From JBEKHT01 sp050012135 (GTDB lineage: Bacteria; Chloroflexota; Anaerolineae; Anaerolineales; RBG-16-64-43), in the NCBI GenBank assembly GCA_050012135.1, contig JBEKHT010000003.1, positions 1-64,000 on the forward strand: DNA of 64,000 bases, given 5' to 3'. Below the pieces are notes generated by a model. It did no database searches and had not been told where the DNA came from. It saw only the letters and a list, made by a program, of their open reading frames with translations. Shown here in pieces: positions 1-8,462 of the stretch; position 1 is the first letter of the stretch; each line of letters opens with the position of its first letter. A program made the position numbers and the translations under genes.

Positions 1-402
1 CTCCCAGCGCAGCCACCACCGGAAATCACAAGCGCCCAGGTCAAGTCCCATGGTGCAGACCTTTCCGAAAAACATAGGGGTTTCTCGGCACTTTCTTGAT
101 TCTTGACCCCGAATGGGGAAAGTTCGGCTAGTCTGATGGCCCCAAGTAGGGCCGGGGATCGTAGAAGCGACCAGAGCCGTCGGAGTGTCAGTTGGCGGCC
201 CTGAAGTTGGACTGGGAGCTGTACTGGCGGCTGGCGCCGTGGCGAGACTCGGGGCGAGGGTGGCAGTGCTCGTGGCCGCAGGCGTCGCAACCGTGTCGGT
301 GGCGTGCTGTACTGTCGATGGATTGGCCGTTGCGCCTGGAGTCGGGACGCAAGAAATGAGCGCGACCGCCAGCAAGAAGGGCAACAGCTTGCGGAGTTTC
401 AT
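1..402 (-). CDS. Lipoprotein with Thr/Pro/Ala-rich linker, C-terminus beyond the window
   Basis: An open frame begins at an ATG (402-400) and stays open to base 1, giving 134 codons without a stop. The N-terminus MKLRKLLPFLLAVALISC is a lipoprotein signal with lipobox L-I-S-C18. Residues 19-90 are a low-complexity Thr/Pro/Ala/Ser linker, as seen in surface lipoproteins of Chloroflexota and Gram-positive bacteria. A GAGGGG Shine-Dalgarno-like stretch precedes the ATG. The last 40 residues contain Cys, Trp and Gly and may be the start of a folded domain. No function can be assigned because the domain is cut off by the window edge. Confidence 0.6.
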   Translation of the reverse strand, partial: MKLRKLLPFLLAVALISCVPTPGATANPSTVQHATDTVATPAATSTATLAPSLATAPAASTAPSPTSGPPTDTPTALVASTIPGPTWGHQTSRTFPIRGQESRKCRETPMFFGKVCTMGLDLGACDFRWWLRWE

Positions 403-956
403 CGATCCCCTCGTGGGATAGAGCAGGTCAACGAGTGCCAGCACTAATACACCCTATTGCGGCCCATGACAAATGCATTGCCTCGACCATGGCTGACCGA
501 GGCGCGTCAAGTGCATCCGTTGGTTAGCCCCCGCCCTCACCCTCGGAGGCACTGTTGCTCCCCTTCATCGTCGTCCTCTTCGCCTCCCACTTCGCTCTTT
601 ACAGCCCTTGCCATTTCGATCCAGTGTGTCACTTTCTCGGATATCCCTTTGGGCTGGTGATTCTACGGATCCCGCTCCGGTTGTGCCCTGGGTCTCGGCT
701 GCCAGGAGTGCGGCAGGATTCGGGGAGGCCCAGAGACCTCTCTCGATGCGCTCGGAATGTGCAGGCATGACGAGCGACCCAGCCCCAGAACCAAGGCCGA
801 GAGGGCAGGTGTGAAAACCATTGCTGCGGGACTTTGCCGAGGCAATATGAGGAAAAAGGACGAGCCGGTGTACGCAAACCCTTCAACAGGCCAAAAGACT
901 CCGAGAGCGGGAGGGTTCCTCGGATTCCCGGTGCCATGTGGCTCAAGTCGCGCGGG
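403..956. other. Intergenic stretch without a supported gene
   Basis: Only short overlapping frames with low-complexity or Arg-rich translations occur here. I see no RNA gene or clear repeat. The stretch separates the edge lipoprotein from the 3' end of the MBL-fold gene; both are on the minus strand. Confidence 0.5.
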
Positions 957-1799
957 TCAGCCCATCTCCGCGACCGGGCGTACGCGCTGGTTGCGGAGGT
1001 AGGAGAGAACCAGCTGCTTGCGGGAGAAGTGGCCCAGGGTAATATACTCGATGGGCATCGGCCCTCCGCAGAGTTCGCGCACAATTCCCCCTACCCTCCA
1101 GCCTCGGGATTGTAGCTCAAGAACTCGGCACCCCAGATCCTCGAGATATGCGATCTTCTCGCCGATCTCCGCCAGGGGGTTCTCGCGCACCCGCGCGCTG
1201 CCCGGGAAGAGCAGTGAGAGTTTCAGGCCCGCGATTCGCCGCAGGGAGGCGATGATTTGCCAGATATCGCTCTCGGAGCGGAGGGCGCGGTCCTTGCCGC
1301 CCACGAAAAGATCCCCGCTGAAGAGCCAGCCTCGCGTGGGCTCGAGGAAACAGAGATGATCCTGGCTGTGGCCGGGGATGTAGAGGACCTGCAGCTGCGA
1401 ATGGGCGGTTCGGATCGTGTCCCCCTCCTGGAGGGGAGACCCCTGGCATGCATCCGGCCATCCCCACAACACCCTCCGGTAAGGATGGAGCGGCTGGGTA
1501 CGGCGCGGATCACTCATCACCCCCAGCGCCTGGGGATGAGCGAAGATTTGAGCCTCCGGATGGCTCCTCTGCAGCTTGCGATTGGCGCCAAAGTGGTCTT
1601 CGTGCGAGTGCGTGTTGAGGATCCTTCCGATCGGGAGCTCGGCGACCTCCCGCACGAGCTCCTGGGCGGAGTAGGCGCAGCCGGTGTCGATCATTGCTCC
1701 GTCGAAGTAGTACGCGGTGGTCCAATACCGGCCTTGCCCGAGCAGAGTGCGGGCCAAATCGAAACGGATGACCTCTCCAAACCGGGTGACCTTCAGCAT
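957..1799 (-). CDS. MBL-fold metallo-hydrolase
   Basis: A 280-residue metallo-beta-lactamase-fold protein, probably cytoplasmic since no signal peptide is seen. The metal-binding signature is H64-S-H66-E-D68-H69, with further ligands expected at H144 (in PGHSQDH) and D163 (in SGDLF). The family includes glyoxalase II-like thiolesterases, lactonases and RNases. The substrate cannot be told from sequence. The C-terminal helical part (about residues 200-280) is typical of LACTB2-like or quinolone-type MBL proteins. A GGAGGA motif lies 10 bases before the ATG and supports the start. It is followed at a distance by the lipoprotein gene on the same strand. Confidence 0.85.
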   Translation of the reverse strand: MLKVTRFGEVIRFDLARTLLGQGRYWTTAYYFDGAMIDTGCAYSAQELVREVAELPIGRILNTHSHEDHFGANRKLQRSHPEAQIFAHPQALGVMSDPRRTQPLHPYRRVLWGWPDACQGSPLQEGDTIRTAHSQLQVLYIPGHSQDHLCFLEPTRGWLFSGDLFVGGKDRALRSESDIWQIIASLRRIAGLKLSLLFPGSARVRENPLAEIGEKIAYLEDLGCRVLELQSRGWRVGGIVRELCGGPMPIEYITLGHFSRKQLVLSYLRNQRVRPVAEMG

Positions 1800-1954
1800 C
1801 CGGGCCTATTCCTCCACCCTCGCGGGGCGCAGATCGGGGCCGCACGTTTGAAAAGGAATGCGGGCGATCTCCAGCCGACCTGACACCCGGCCGGAGGCCC
1901 GCGCCCCGCCCTTGTCAGGCCGCATCCTATCTGCGTTCAACGCAGGATCCCTTC

Positions 1955-2656
1955 TCAGCTCGCGCTGAGTCTTTCCAGGCAGGCGGGGAGCTCCTTCAGG
2001 CTGGGAACCCGTTCAAAACGGAGACCACGCCTTTCCTGCTCAGGGACGTCCTCGCGCGCCCAGGTGCGCGCAAAGGGGATCTGCACGGCCCGAGCTCCAA
2101 TTTCAATCACCGGCAGAATGTCCGACCGGATCGAGTTTCCCACCATCACAAAGTTCTCTGGCTGGATCGAGTACTTGCGCAGGATCTCGGCATACCGGCG
2201 CGCGGATTTCTCCCCGACGATTTCGATGTAGGCGAAGTAATTGCCCACCCCCGAGCGGTCAATCTTGACTTCCTGCTCGGAGGCGTCCCCCATGGTGATC
2301 AGCATCAGCCGGTAGCGGGTCGAGAGATCGCCCAGTACCGCTTCGACCCCCTCCATCAGCTTCACTTGCGCCGACAGCATCGACTTGCCGAGCTGCAGCA
2401 CCTCTTGAATGATGGCGACATCCGTGCGGCGCGCACAGACTTCGGTCGCGACCTCGATCATCGAGAGGGCGAAACTCTTGATCCCGAACCCATAGTGATT
2501 GACGTTCTCCGTCTCGAGCGCCTCCAGTAGGCGCAGCGCCTGACGGTCCGGGTCGTAAGGGGCCAGAAGCTCCTGCAGCCGGTCCTGAGCCTCCAGGTAC
2601 AGCCGCTCGTTGTCCCACAGCGTGTCATCCGCGTCAAAGGCCACAACTTCGATCAT
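1955..2656 (-). CDS. HAD-superfamily hydrolase
   Basis: A 233-residue haloacid dehalogenase-like protein. Motif I is FDADDTLWDN with nucleophile D8 and acid D10. Motif II is LITMGD, and motif III/IV lies around the Lys and the VGNSIRSDI segment. The helical cap between residues 20 and 110 is of C1 type. These proteins are usually small-molecule phosphatases; the substrate is unknown. I chose the ATG at 2656, giving MIEVVAFD, because it is preceded by GAGGA and places motif I at the N-terminus. An 18-residue upstream extension is possible but lacks homology-like character. Confidence 0.82.
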   Translation of the reverse strand: MIEVVAFDADDTLWDNERLYLEAQDRLQELLAPYDPDRQALRLLEALETENVNHYGFGIKSFALSMIEVATEVCARRTDVAIIQEVLQLGKSMLSAQVKLMEGVEAVLGDLSTRYRLMLITMGDASEQEVKIDRSGVGNYFAYIEIVGEKSARRYAEILRKYSIQPENFVMVGNSIRSDILPVIEIGARAVQIPFARTWAREDVPEQERRGLRFERVPSLKELPACLERLSAS

Positions 2657-2820
2657 AAGGGATGTCCTCGGGCGGCCGCTCCGGTGGGGCCACTTCGGCC
2701 CGGACCGCACCAGGCAGGGAGGCCATTGAAGCCAGGAACCCCCAACCGAACCATCCTCGGGCGATCCAATGAACTTTGCTCACCTGCGATCGCTCCCGCC
2801 CCAATCTCGGCCGGAATCCC

Positions 2821-3264
2821 TCAGCGGCCCCTCAAGGTCTCAAGCGAACTCAAGATCCCAACCCCGCCGCCCACGGCCAGCGCCATGGCCGCCACCAACT
2901 GGGGCAGGTAGAGATAGGCCACCGGCGAGGCCACAATGACGAGCGCCAGCGCCTCAACCCCAAGCGGCACAGGGCGGCTCGGTTCGATCAGCATCCGGTT
3001 GAGCGTGTCCGCCATGCTCCAGATCATGACCAGAGCCCAAACCATCCCGGCCACAAGCGCCACTGCGCTCATCAGCAGTAGGATCGGGTTCTGGCGACGC
3101 GCGATCTCCGCGCCGTGCACCGCCTCCACTTCGGCGACAAACTGCTCCGCCTCTGGCCAGCGCATCGTGCCGCGGGAACACACCCCGAAGATCACATCCT
3201 CGCGGCCCACCCCGCGAGCCAGCTCTCTTTCCACCCACTCCGCGAGGGGCGCATTGTCAGCCAC
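2821..3264 (-). CDS. Small integral membrane protein of unknown function
   Basis: A 147-residue protein. An amphipathic N-terminal region of about 55 residues includes WVERELARGVGREDV and an Arg/Glu-rich stretch. Three hydrophobic segments follow at roughly 60-83, 98-120 and 122-140. The N-terminal part looks like a cytoplasmic helical domain, so it may be a small membrane-anchored regulator. I do not recognise the family. It lies 164 bases upstream of the HAD gene on the same strand and could be co-transcribed with it. Confidence 0.6.
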   Translation of the reverse strand: MADNAPLAEWVERELARGVGREDVIFGVCSRGTMRWPEAEQFVAEVEAVHGAEIARRQNPILLLMSAVALVAGMVWALVMIWSMADTLNRMLIEPSRPVPLGVEALALVIVASPVAYLYLPQLVAAMALAVGGGVGILSSLETLRGR

Positions 3265-4034
3265 GCGAAATCCTCAAATGCGCCAAGAGGGACTCCTTCC
3301 CCCGTCTTGAATCCTACGGGCTCAACTTGTCCTCTAGGCCAGAAGACGCTTCCAGGTGCCGAAGTATGAGTCGCGCAGGCGCATTTCGCAACCGGGACCG
3401 GGGCCGCTCTGAGCGTATCGTGTCAGCAAGCTCGGGGAAAGAGAATGCGCAGGGTCATGGAACAGCCCCTGCGGCCTTAACGGAACATGCCGTCGGCGGA
3501 GCTGGGCGGGGTACGGACACTGAAACAGTCCCGTCTTGAGTGTCCCCTGCCGGTGAATTGACCCGCGGGATTGGGCGACCGCAATCAGGGGAATTGAGGT
3601 CCGTGGATTCGAGGGCCCCCCTGCTCTCCGCCGTTCGAGTGTATTTCCGACAACCGGGACGATCTTGAATCGCGCGAATCCGGTCTGAGAAGCCCCAGGG
3701 AACGCCCAAGGTTGCGGGCCCTGGCAACTCATCTCACATGGGGCGGCCTTACCCAGGCCAGGAATCCCAGAATGGCCTCGCGCCTACCCGGCGTCACTTG
3801 CTCAGGCCAGGAGGGCCAACCCTTCCCGCCACAATAGGGAGTCCAGTTCACCATGGGTGAACTGGTCTGCCTCTTGAGAGAAACGAAACTCATGGCTGTG
3901 AAGCGGCGCCGCTCGGCCTTCTGAGCTACTCAGCTTCAATGGGGTGAGACATATGCGGAATCTTCTTCCGCCCTCTTCCCTAAGTGCCACTTCTTGGTTG
4001 CCGCCTCACCCCATGGTGACTCAGCGCGGCTGAC
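3265..4034. other. 770-bp intergenic stretch with a perfect hairpin at 3843-3865
   Basis: No gene is supported; frames are short and show no family resemblance. A perfect inverted repeat, CCAGTTCACC-ATG-GGTGAACTGG, spans 3843-3865 (10-bp stem, 3-base loop). It has no T tract on either side, so a structured RNA or protein-binding site is as likely as a terminator. Confidence 0.5.
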
Positions 4035-4187
4035 CTAACGGCCCAGCAGGATGAAGATGCCAGCTGCGATGGCGAGGATCGCCAGGATCAGGTCGAGCCC
4101 ATGAAGAGACGGGACCAATGCAAATATCCCCCAGGCAATGAGGAAGATGGCCAGCAAGAGCATGCCTATGTTTCTGGTGAATTTCAT
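4035..4187 (-). CDS. 50-residue small membrane protein
   Basis: A short gene read directly from the minus strand, from the ATG at 4187 to the TAG at 4035. The protein begins MKFTRNIGMLLLAIFLIAWG and ends with a second hydrophobic segment closing in ILLGR. Two membrane segments (about 8-25 and 30-48) are separated by a short polar turn. A strong Shine-Dalgarno AAGAAAGGAG lies 8 bases before the ATG. Very similar small proteins are common in Anaerolineae and Acidobacteria next to stress membrane proteins. The position at the end of the CsbD/GlsB/YggT/YtxH block fits an envelope-stress role, but the exact function is unknown. Confidence 0.75.
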   Translation of the reverse strand: MKFTRNIGMLLLAIFLIAWGIFALVPSLHGLDLILAILAIAAGIFILLGR

Positions 4188-4217
4188 GGTGGAACTCCTT
4201 TCTTAGGGTGAATGAGT

Positions 4218-4253
4218 GGCGGCCGTCGGGTCCAGCGACGCTTGTCGGCCGCC
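4218..4253 (-). terminator. GC-rich hairpin downstream of the YtxH-like gene
   Basis: The inverted repeat GGCGGCCG (4218-4225) / CGGCCGCC (4246-4253) has a 20-base loop. It lies about 30 bases past the stop of the YtxH-like gene and just before the next gene. There is no clear T tract. A degenerate copy of the same sequence flanks the YtxH pseudogene at 32836-32876. Confidence 0.4.
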
Positions 4254-4281
4254 AACAAGATGCAGGGGATTATATATGATC

Positions 4282-4635
4282 TCAGGCAGCCTTGACAGTC
4301 GCTTTACCGGCGTCGAGAGCTGTGGACACACGGTCCAGCTGCTTAACGAGCTTGTCCTGGCCCTGTTGCTTTAGTTGCCCGGCCTTCTCCCGAACGCCAG
4401 ATGTGATCTCATGGGTATCGAAACGAACTTGCGCAAGCCCATTTTTCACAACGTCGCTTGTCCGATTACGCCATTGGGTGCTTTTCAGCTGAACTTGAGC
4501 GCGCGTCTGTTTCCCCGATTGGGGTGCAAGCAGCAGCATCGCTCCCGCGCCGGCCAGGCCACCGATCAGCAGGCCGATCATAACGTTCCTCGTACTATTC
4601 ATGTCCCACCCGTGCTTCTCGGTATTGTTTCCCAT
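4282..4635 (-). CDS. YtxH-like small stress membrane protein
   Basis: A 117-residue protein with a membrane segment near residues 19-37 (VMIGLLIGGLAGAGAMLLLA). PQSGKQTR follows, the typical 'LLAPxSGxxTR' boundary of YtxH/gas-vesicle-like stress proteins. The remainder is a helical Gln/Lys-rich tail of about 80 residues. The start at 4635 (MGNNTEKHG) is preceded by GAGGAG at 8 bases; an upstream ATG at 4662 lacks such a site. It belongs to the general-stress membrane gene block. A decayed copy of its 3' two thirds lies at 32890-33117. Confidence 0.75.
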   Translation of the reverse strand: MGNNTEKHGWDMNSTRNVMIGLLIGGLAGAGAMLLLAPQSGKQTRAQVQLKSTQWRNRTSDVVKNGLAQVRFDTHEITSGVREKAGQLKQQGQDKLVKQLDRVSTALDAGKATVKAA

Positions 4636-4900
4636 TATGTCATCTCCTCGATTGCCTAACATGGTGAATGCTCATTCCGGTATGCGTGAGGTGTGAAGCC
4701 GAATACTCGCTGACCGGTCAACCCGTCACGAGCCTCGCGGCCCACATAGATCCAAGGCTTAAATCGATCTGCTTCTGTGAGCGCGAAAAACCCGATAGGC
4801 CACCCGACAGTGCCCCTCACGATCTATACACGGCAAAAAGGGGCCCTCGGTTTGCATCCGAATTGCATTCATCAGCCGAACTCTCTCATCTGTTTCCTCT

Positions 4901-5311
4901 TCATTCACGTGTGTGCTGATCGGTGGTCGTTGTTTTCGTGACACCCACCACGGGTCCAGCCGGGCGATAGAAGATCACCCAGATTAATCTTTCGAGCGCC
5001 CAGCCGATCAAGGCATACACCACCATGGCAATCAGGGTCGAGATTTCCAGCACACTGCTGCCCGCTGTCAGTGTCCCCATCAAGCCCGTAAAGGGGTACA
5101 AGAAAAAGCCCGTGAAACCATAAACAATGACGGCAATCGGGCTAGCCGGGTTGGCCCCGATCAGCATCAGCACGACGCGCAGCGCGATGAGGGCTTCGAG
5201 TATCCCGAACAACAGCCAAACCAACTGGGTGGCTTTGAAGGTAAAAATGCGTCGTTCGCGTTCCGGTTCTCTTTGTGTCGTCTGAACCTCGGATGTTCTG
5301 TTGTCAGTCAT
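4901..5311 (-). CDS. YggT-family membrane protein
   Basis: A 136-residue protein. An N-terminal cytoplasmic tail rich in Glu/Arg (residues 1-20) precedes hydrophobic segments at about 26-48, 56-76 and 84-108. The segment with LRVVLMLIGANPASP followed by a Tyr/Phe/Pro-rich second helix matches YggT-type proteins, which are linked to osmotic shock and cell-division or envelope homeostasis. The start at 5311 has AGAGGTGAG directly upstream, favouring it over the ATG at 5329. It sits in the stress membrane cluster. Confidence 0.7.
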   Translation of the reverse strand: MTDNRTSEVQTTQREPERERRIFTFKATQLVWLLFGILEALIALRVVLMLIGANPASPIAVIVYGFTGFFLYPFTGLMGTLTAGSSVLEISTLIAMVVYALIGWALERLIWVIFYRPAGPVVGVTKTTTTDQHTRE

Positions 5312-5442
5312 TCTCACCTCTTTGAGCATGCTCCCTGGCGGAAAGCCGAAAGTTTGAGGGATTCCATCTCTGTAGTGCGCAGGGGTGCCTCACAGCACCC
5401 CTGCCCGTCAGATCGTATCGAAGAGGAAAACTACCGACTGGG

Positions 5443-5706
5443 TTATGTTCTGCGGCGGATCAGATTGACAATCGCCAGCAGGATGATGGCCCCCAGCAGG
5501 GTCACCAGCATGGATGGAATGGTGATCGCACCGACGTTGATTCCCGGGACATGGAACAAGGGGGCAAGGAAGTAGCCGGCGATGAAAGCGCCCACGACGG
5601 CCACAATGATATTGATCAACAGGCCCGACCGGTCGTGCATGATTTCAGTTGCGATCCAGCCGATTATTGCCGCAACGACGAGGTAAATGATGATGTTGAG
5701 GATCAT
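5443..5706 (-). CDS. GlsB/YeaQ/YmgE-family stress membrane protein
   Basis: An 87-residue, very hydrophobic protein. The order of segments (IIIYLVVAAIIGWIATEIM, LLINIIVAVVGAFIAGYFL and a C-terminal LLGAIILLAIVNLIRRR) is that of the transglycosylase-associated/GlsB family, small integral membrane proteins induced under general stress. The full length agrees with the family. AGGAG precedes the ATG by 6-7 bases. CsbD lies just upstream on the same strand, a common pairing in stress regulons. Confidence 0.85.
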   Translation of the reverse strand: MILNIIIYLVVAAIIGWIATEIMHDRSGLLINIIVAVVGAFIAGYFLAPLFHVPGINVGAITIPSMLVTLLGAIILLAIVNLIRRRT

Positions 5707-5808
5707 GTTTATCTCCTATATGAATGTTGAAGTCGCCCACAATGCTGTGCGTTCTTTTCTTGATCCATACCCCTTCTCAGGGGAGAAGCGGTTGCGGCAC
5801 CCCTCCTG

Positions 5809-6048
5809 TCATTTACCGGGAGTGGGTGACGTTTTCCTTTTCGGCCTGGCCTCATGCTTCGTCACGCGCTTGTCTATTTCCTCGACTGCGCGCCGCCGTG
5901 TGTAGCCATACTTTTCCTGAAGCAAGCCAGCGAAGACGTCGAGCTTGCCGGCGGCCCGATCCAGATCGTTATCGTTAAGTTTGCCCCACCACGCCTTGGA
6001 CTTGCCTCGGATCTGTTTCCACTTGCCTTCGAATTCATCTTTGTTCAT
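5809..6048 (-). CDS. CsbD-family general stress protein
   Basis: A 79-residue protein. The N-terminal MNKDEFEGKWKQIRGKSKAWWGKL followed by DLDRAAGK is diagnostic of CsbD, a small soluble protein controlled by general-stress sigma factors in other bacteria. The C-terminal 35 residues are basic and unusual, with VEEIDKRVTKHE and a Lys/Arg/Pro tail. GAGGAGG lies 9 bases before this ATG, so the start is at 6048 and not at the longer frame further upstream. It is the first of five small stress-type genes transcribed leftward. Confidence 0.88.
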   Translation of the reverse strand: MNKDEFEGKWKQIRGKSKAWWGKLNDNDLDRAAGKLDVFAGLLQEKYGYTRRRAVEEIDKRVTKHEARPKRKTSPTPGK

Positions 6049-6092
6049 ATTTTGATCCTCCTCTTCCCTCAAAGAAGCTGTCCCAGTTTGCG

Positions 6093-6121
6093 CCGGCGCT
6101 CGGGGCAGCACAATGCGCCGG
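6093..6121 (-). repeat. Hairpin CCGGCGC/GCGCCGG after the first receiver gene (copy 1)
   Basis: The inverted repeat at 6093-6099 and 6115-6121 sits about 40 bases past the stop of the receiver gene. The same 45-base sequence recurs at 9833-9876 after the second receiver gene. It marks the right-hand end of a duplicated unit and may act as a terminator. Confidence 0.55.
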
Positions 6122-6161
6122 TTTCCAGCCGCTTCCCCACCCTGAGACCCGCCCGGCAATC

Positions 6162-6530
6162 CTAAGTGCGTATGGTCTTTGCCGCGGTTTGCAGTCGTTC
6201 GGCCACACGCTCAGGCCCCTCATCCTTGCTGATAAACGCATCGGCGCCGGCGGAGAGTGCGGCTTGCTGACGGGCGTCCAGATGGCTGATCAGGACAATG
6301 ACCAGCGCGGCCGGGCAGGTCTTTCGGAGTCCTTCAAGGGCCGCACTAGGCGCGCTGGGAAGCAAATCCCAATCCACCAACAACATATCCGTGCGGCTGA
6401 CGGGTGCCTGAGCTAATGTGGTTACCCAATCGGCCGCTTCGCCGACCACTTGCATCTTCAGATCCAGTAGTAGTAGACGAAGGGCGGAGCGCTCTTCGCG
6501 TTGGGCATCGGCCAAAAATACGCGGGTCAT
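6162..6530 (-). CDS. Stand-alone response-regulator receiver domain (copy 1)
   Basis: A 122-residue single CheY-like receiver with no output domain. The phospho-acceptor is D53 (LLVDWDLLP) and the conserved Lys is K104 (FISKDE). The N-terminal acidic pocket is reduced to D8 (FLADAQ) instead of an Asp-Asp pair. It is a close paralogue of the protein at 9838-10275, and both lie downstream of a histidine kinase/LuxR pair. It probably receives phosphate from, or competes in, that relay. The duplicated flanking hairpins show that it arose by segmental duplication. Confidence 0.8.
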   Translation of the reverse strand: MTRVFLADAQREERSALRLLLLDLKMQVVGEAADWVTTLAQAPVSRTDMLLVDWDLLPSAPSAALEGLRKTCPAALVIVLISHLDARQQAALSAGADAFISKDEGPERVAERLQTAAKTIRT

Positions 6531-6545
6531 AGACTGATCCTATCT

Positions 6546-6613
6546 TCCGATCCAGCAGTATTAGACAAAGGGCGGAGCTCTCTTCGCCTTGGGAATCGGC
6601 CAAATACGCACCG
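6546..6613 (-). pseudogene. Duplicated N-terminal scrap of the receiver gene
   Basis: Directly upstream of the receiver gene the sequence again encodes AYLADSQGEESSALCLILLD, which aligns with the first 25 residues of both receivers. It then runs into the real gene's 5' region. There is no start codon in place. The scrap sits between the intact gene and the conserved hairpin at 6645-6673, so a tandem duplication was followed by deletion. Confidence 0.7.
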
Positions 6614-6644
6614 GTCGGGTCACAGACCCATGCTACAACAAAGG

Positions 6645-6673
6645 CTCCCCGGCCACATCCATCGGCCGGGGAG
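6645..6673 (-). repeat. Hairpin CTCCCCGGCC/GGCCGGGGAG, leader of the receiver unit (copy 1)
   Basis: A perfect 10-bp inverted repeat with a 9-base loop, inside a roughly 70-base sequence shared with 10286-10350. A diverged third copy is at 63382-63435. It is positioned upstream of the receiver gene, as in the second copy, and could be a terminator for upstream transcription or a leader element. Confidence 0.6.
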
Positions 6674-6705
6674 TGTCTGCCTCCGCCATTTGGGGGAGAC
6701 CCCGG

Positions 6706-7205
6706 CACCCTCACAGGAAAGGTGGAAAAGAGGGAGTTAGGGTTTGTCCCTCAATTTCATGAAAGTTGCCACTACTTCCGGGCTAAAGTGAGCGCTGGCG
6801 GCCGGGCGAATCGAATCCCACACCCTTCTTCTTGGGCCAAGCGACATGATAAGGCCAGTTTGGAGGCAGCACGTCCCAGATGTCTGCTGCGTTTCATCTC
6901 CCGTAAGAAATGGGCTCTACCTTGGAACTGCCCAACTCGTCCTGGCGCGAAGACCCCGGGTTCTCCTCCACCCAAGCCATCGTGGTGCGACTCGGTACGA
7001 GTTCTTGGTTGACAATCAACAGTTTATGGATGCCGCCTTGGATACCCTACACCTTGAGAACGCGGGTATCCATTAAGGGATGCACATGCTCCTCTACACA
7101 TCTCAGGCGAACCTCGAGAGTCGGGACGATTCTCAGTGTTCCGACCATCGCAATGACGTGTGCCGCCCCAGCGGACCTCCTGCCGCCTAACCCTTACGTG
7201 AGACA
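6706..7205. other. 500-bp intergenic stretch
   Basis: Lies between the receiver unit and the stop of the second permease gene. No supported gene. A small inverted repeat, GTTGA-CAA-TCAAC, is at 7008-7020. The T-arm-like string TCGAATCC near 6808 is not embedded in a cloverleaf. Confidence 0.45.
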
Positions 7206-8462
7206 TCATGGTCTTGTAGCAACAGGGGGCGCTTCATCGACTGCCCCGGAGTCCGGTGTAAAGGGGGATTGCTCGGAAGGTTCAACCGGTAGTTCGTCTT
7301 GCAGAACGGCTTCCGCCTTTTCAATTAGGCGGGTCAGCCGCTCCATACTGCTGGTCACCAAAGGCAGAGGCGGTTCATCCATTGCCCTGATGGTGTCCCA
7401 CACGCGTGCTTGCCGCTCTTTGAGGTCTGAAACCTGGGCCGCAGCCCCTGAAACAGCTCGGCGGCTGACCAGGCGGCTCCACAGGATTTGGCATACAACC
7501 GATAAGGGTGGCGCTACGATGATGCCGGCCAGGCCAAATGCGTCTGCCAGGGCAATGAGCAGAACCAGGGTCAGAATGGGGCTATCCCATCTGCGGTTGA
7601 AAAGCCGCGGTTTGACCCATAGTCCCAAGGCAATCAAGACGACAAGCGCATAGGAAGCCGTGAACAGGCCAAGCGGCACACTGGTCAGCAGCCCCACCAA
7701 AAGCACTAGAATGACCGCCAGGGCTATCCCAACCATGGGTATCAGGCATGCCAGAGCGCCAGCCAGCGCCAAGAGCGCTGGGTATGGGGACCCGAGCAGC
7801 CAGTAACCAAGGCCCAATAGCAGCCCGGCCAGGACACTTTGCACTGCCTCGCCGCGGACGTAAGCCCCGAGGTCAGGCAGGACCGTCTGCCAAATACCAC
7901 GCGCCTGATTGCGCTGGCTGGATGGAAGCAACGAGAGCCAGAGTCGTTCAAAGTGAATTTGACCGATGCTCCAATAGATGCTCAGGAACAGAATGACGAG
8001 TACGCCCTCCACGACGCCGCCCATGCCCTGCGTGAACCCAAGTATGGCCGGCAGCACGAACTCCCCGTGCTCGCCGGTAAGTGCTTCGAAGAGCACGCTC
8101 GGCGGCGGCAGCCGCGCAACGAGCGCCTGTTGGAAGGAGCTGCCCTGCAACCATATCGGCAGCCTCCACTCATCCTGCACCGACACAGTATGGGCCAACT
8201 GTTGAATCTCATTGATCGCGGCCTCACCGGTTAGGATGAGCAAGAGACCCAGGCTGCCCAGGGCCACCAAAAACAGAAGAATCCCAGCCAGGCGTGCCAC
8301 CCAGCCCCGTCTGGGCAAATCCCTAACCAATGGACGCACCGCTGCGGCGAGCGTTAGTGAGATCAGCAAGTAAACAACGACAATCCGGAATTGCCATAGC
8401 AGCACCAGCGCCAGCAACGTGGTCATGACCGCTATACCAACTGTTACCAGTTGCTTCGTCAT
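7206..8462 (-). CDS. AI-2E family transporter (permease), second of a tandem pair
   Basis: A 418-residue polytopic membrane protein of the PerM/TqsA (AI-2E transporter) family. Two N-terminal membrane helices come first. A variable extracytoplasmic loop follows (about residues 75-150), then a conserved block of helices with GEAVQSVLAGLLLGLGYWLLG and LACLIPMVGIALAVILVLLVG. The C-terminus has about 90 extra soluble residues rich in Glu, Pro and Val. Members export autoinducer-2 or act as Na+/H+ antiporters; the substrate is not resolvable here. The ATG overlaps the stop of the upstream paralogue by 4 bases, so the two are translationally coupled and may form a heteromer. Confidence 0.85.
   Translation of the reverse strand: MTKQLVTVGIAVMTTLLALVLLWQFRIVVVYLLISLTLAAAVRPLVRDLPRRGWVARLAGILLFLVALGSLGLLLILTGEAAINEIQQLAHTVSVQDEWRLPIWLQGSSFQQALVARLPPPSVLFEALTGEHGEFVLPAILGFTQGMGGVVEGVLVILFLSIYWSIGQIHFERLWLSLLPSSQRNQARGIWQTVLPDLGAYVRGEAVQSVLAGLLLGLGYWLLGSPYPALLALAGALACLIPMVGIALAVILVLLVGLLTSVPLGLFTASYALVVLIALGLWVKPRLFNRRWDSPILTLVLLIALADAFGLAGIIVAPPLSVVCQILWSRLVSRRAVSGAAAQVSDLKERQARVWDTIRAMDEPPLPLVTSSMERLTRLIEKAEAVLQDELPVEPSEQSPFTPDSGAVDEAPPVATRP

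Noticed and set aside
6795..6830. TCGAATCCC string resembling a tRNA T-arm
   Set aside because: No matching acceptor, D-arm or anticodon arm in either direction.
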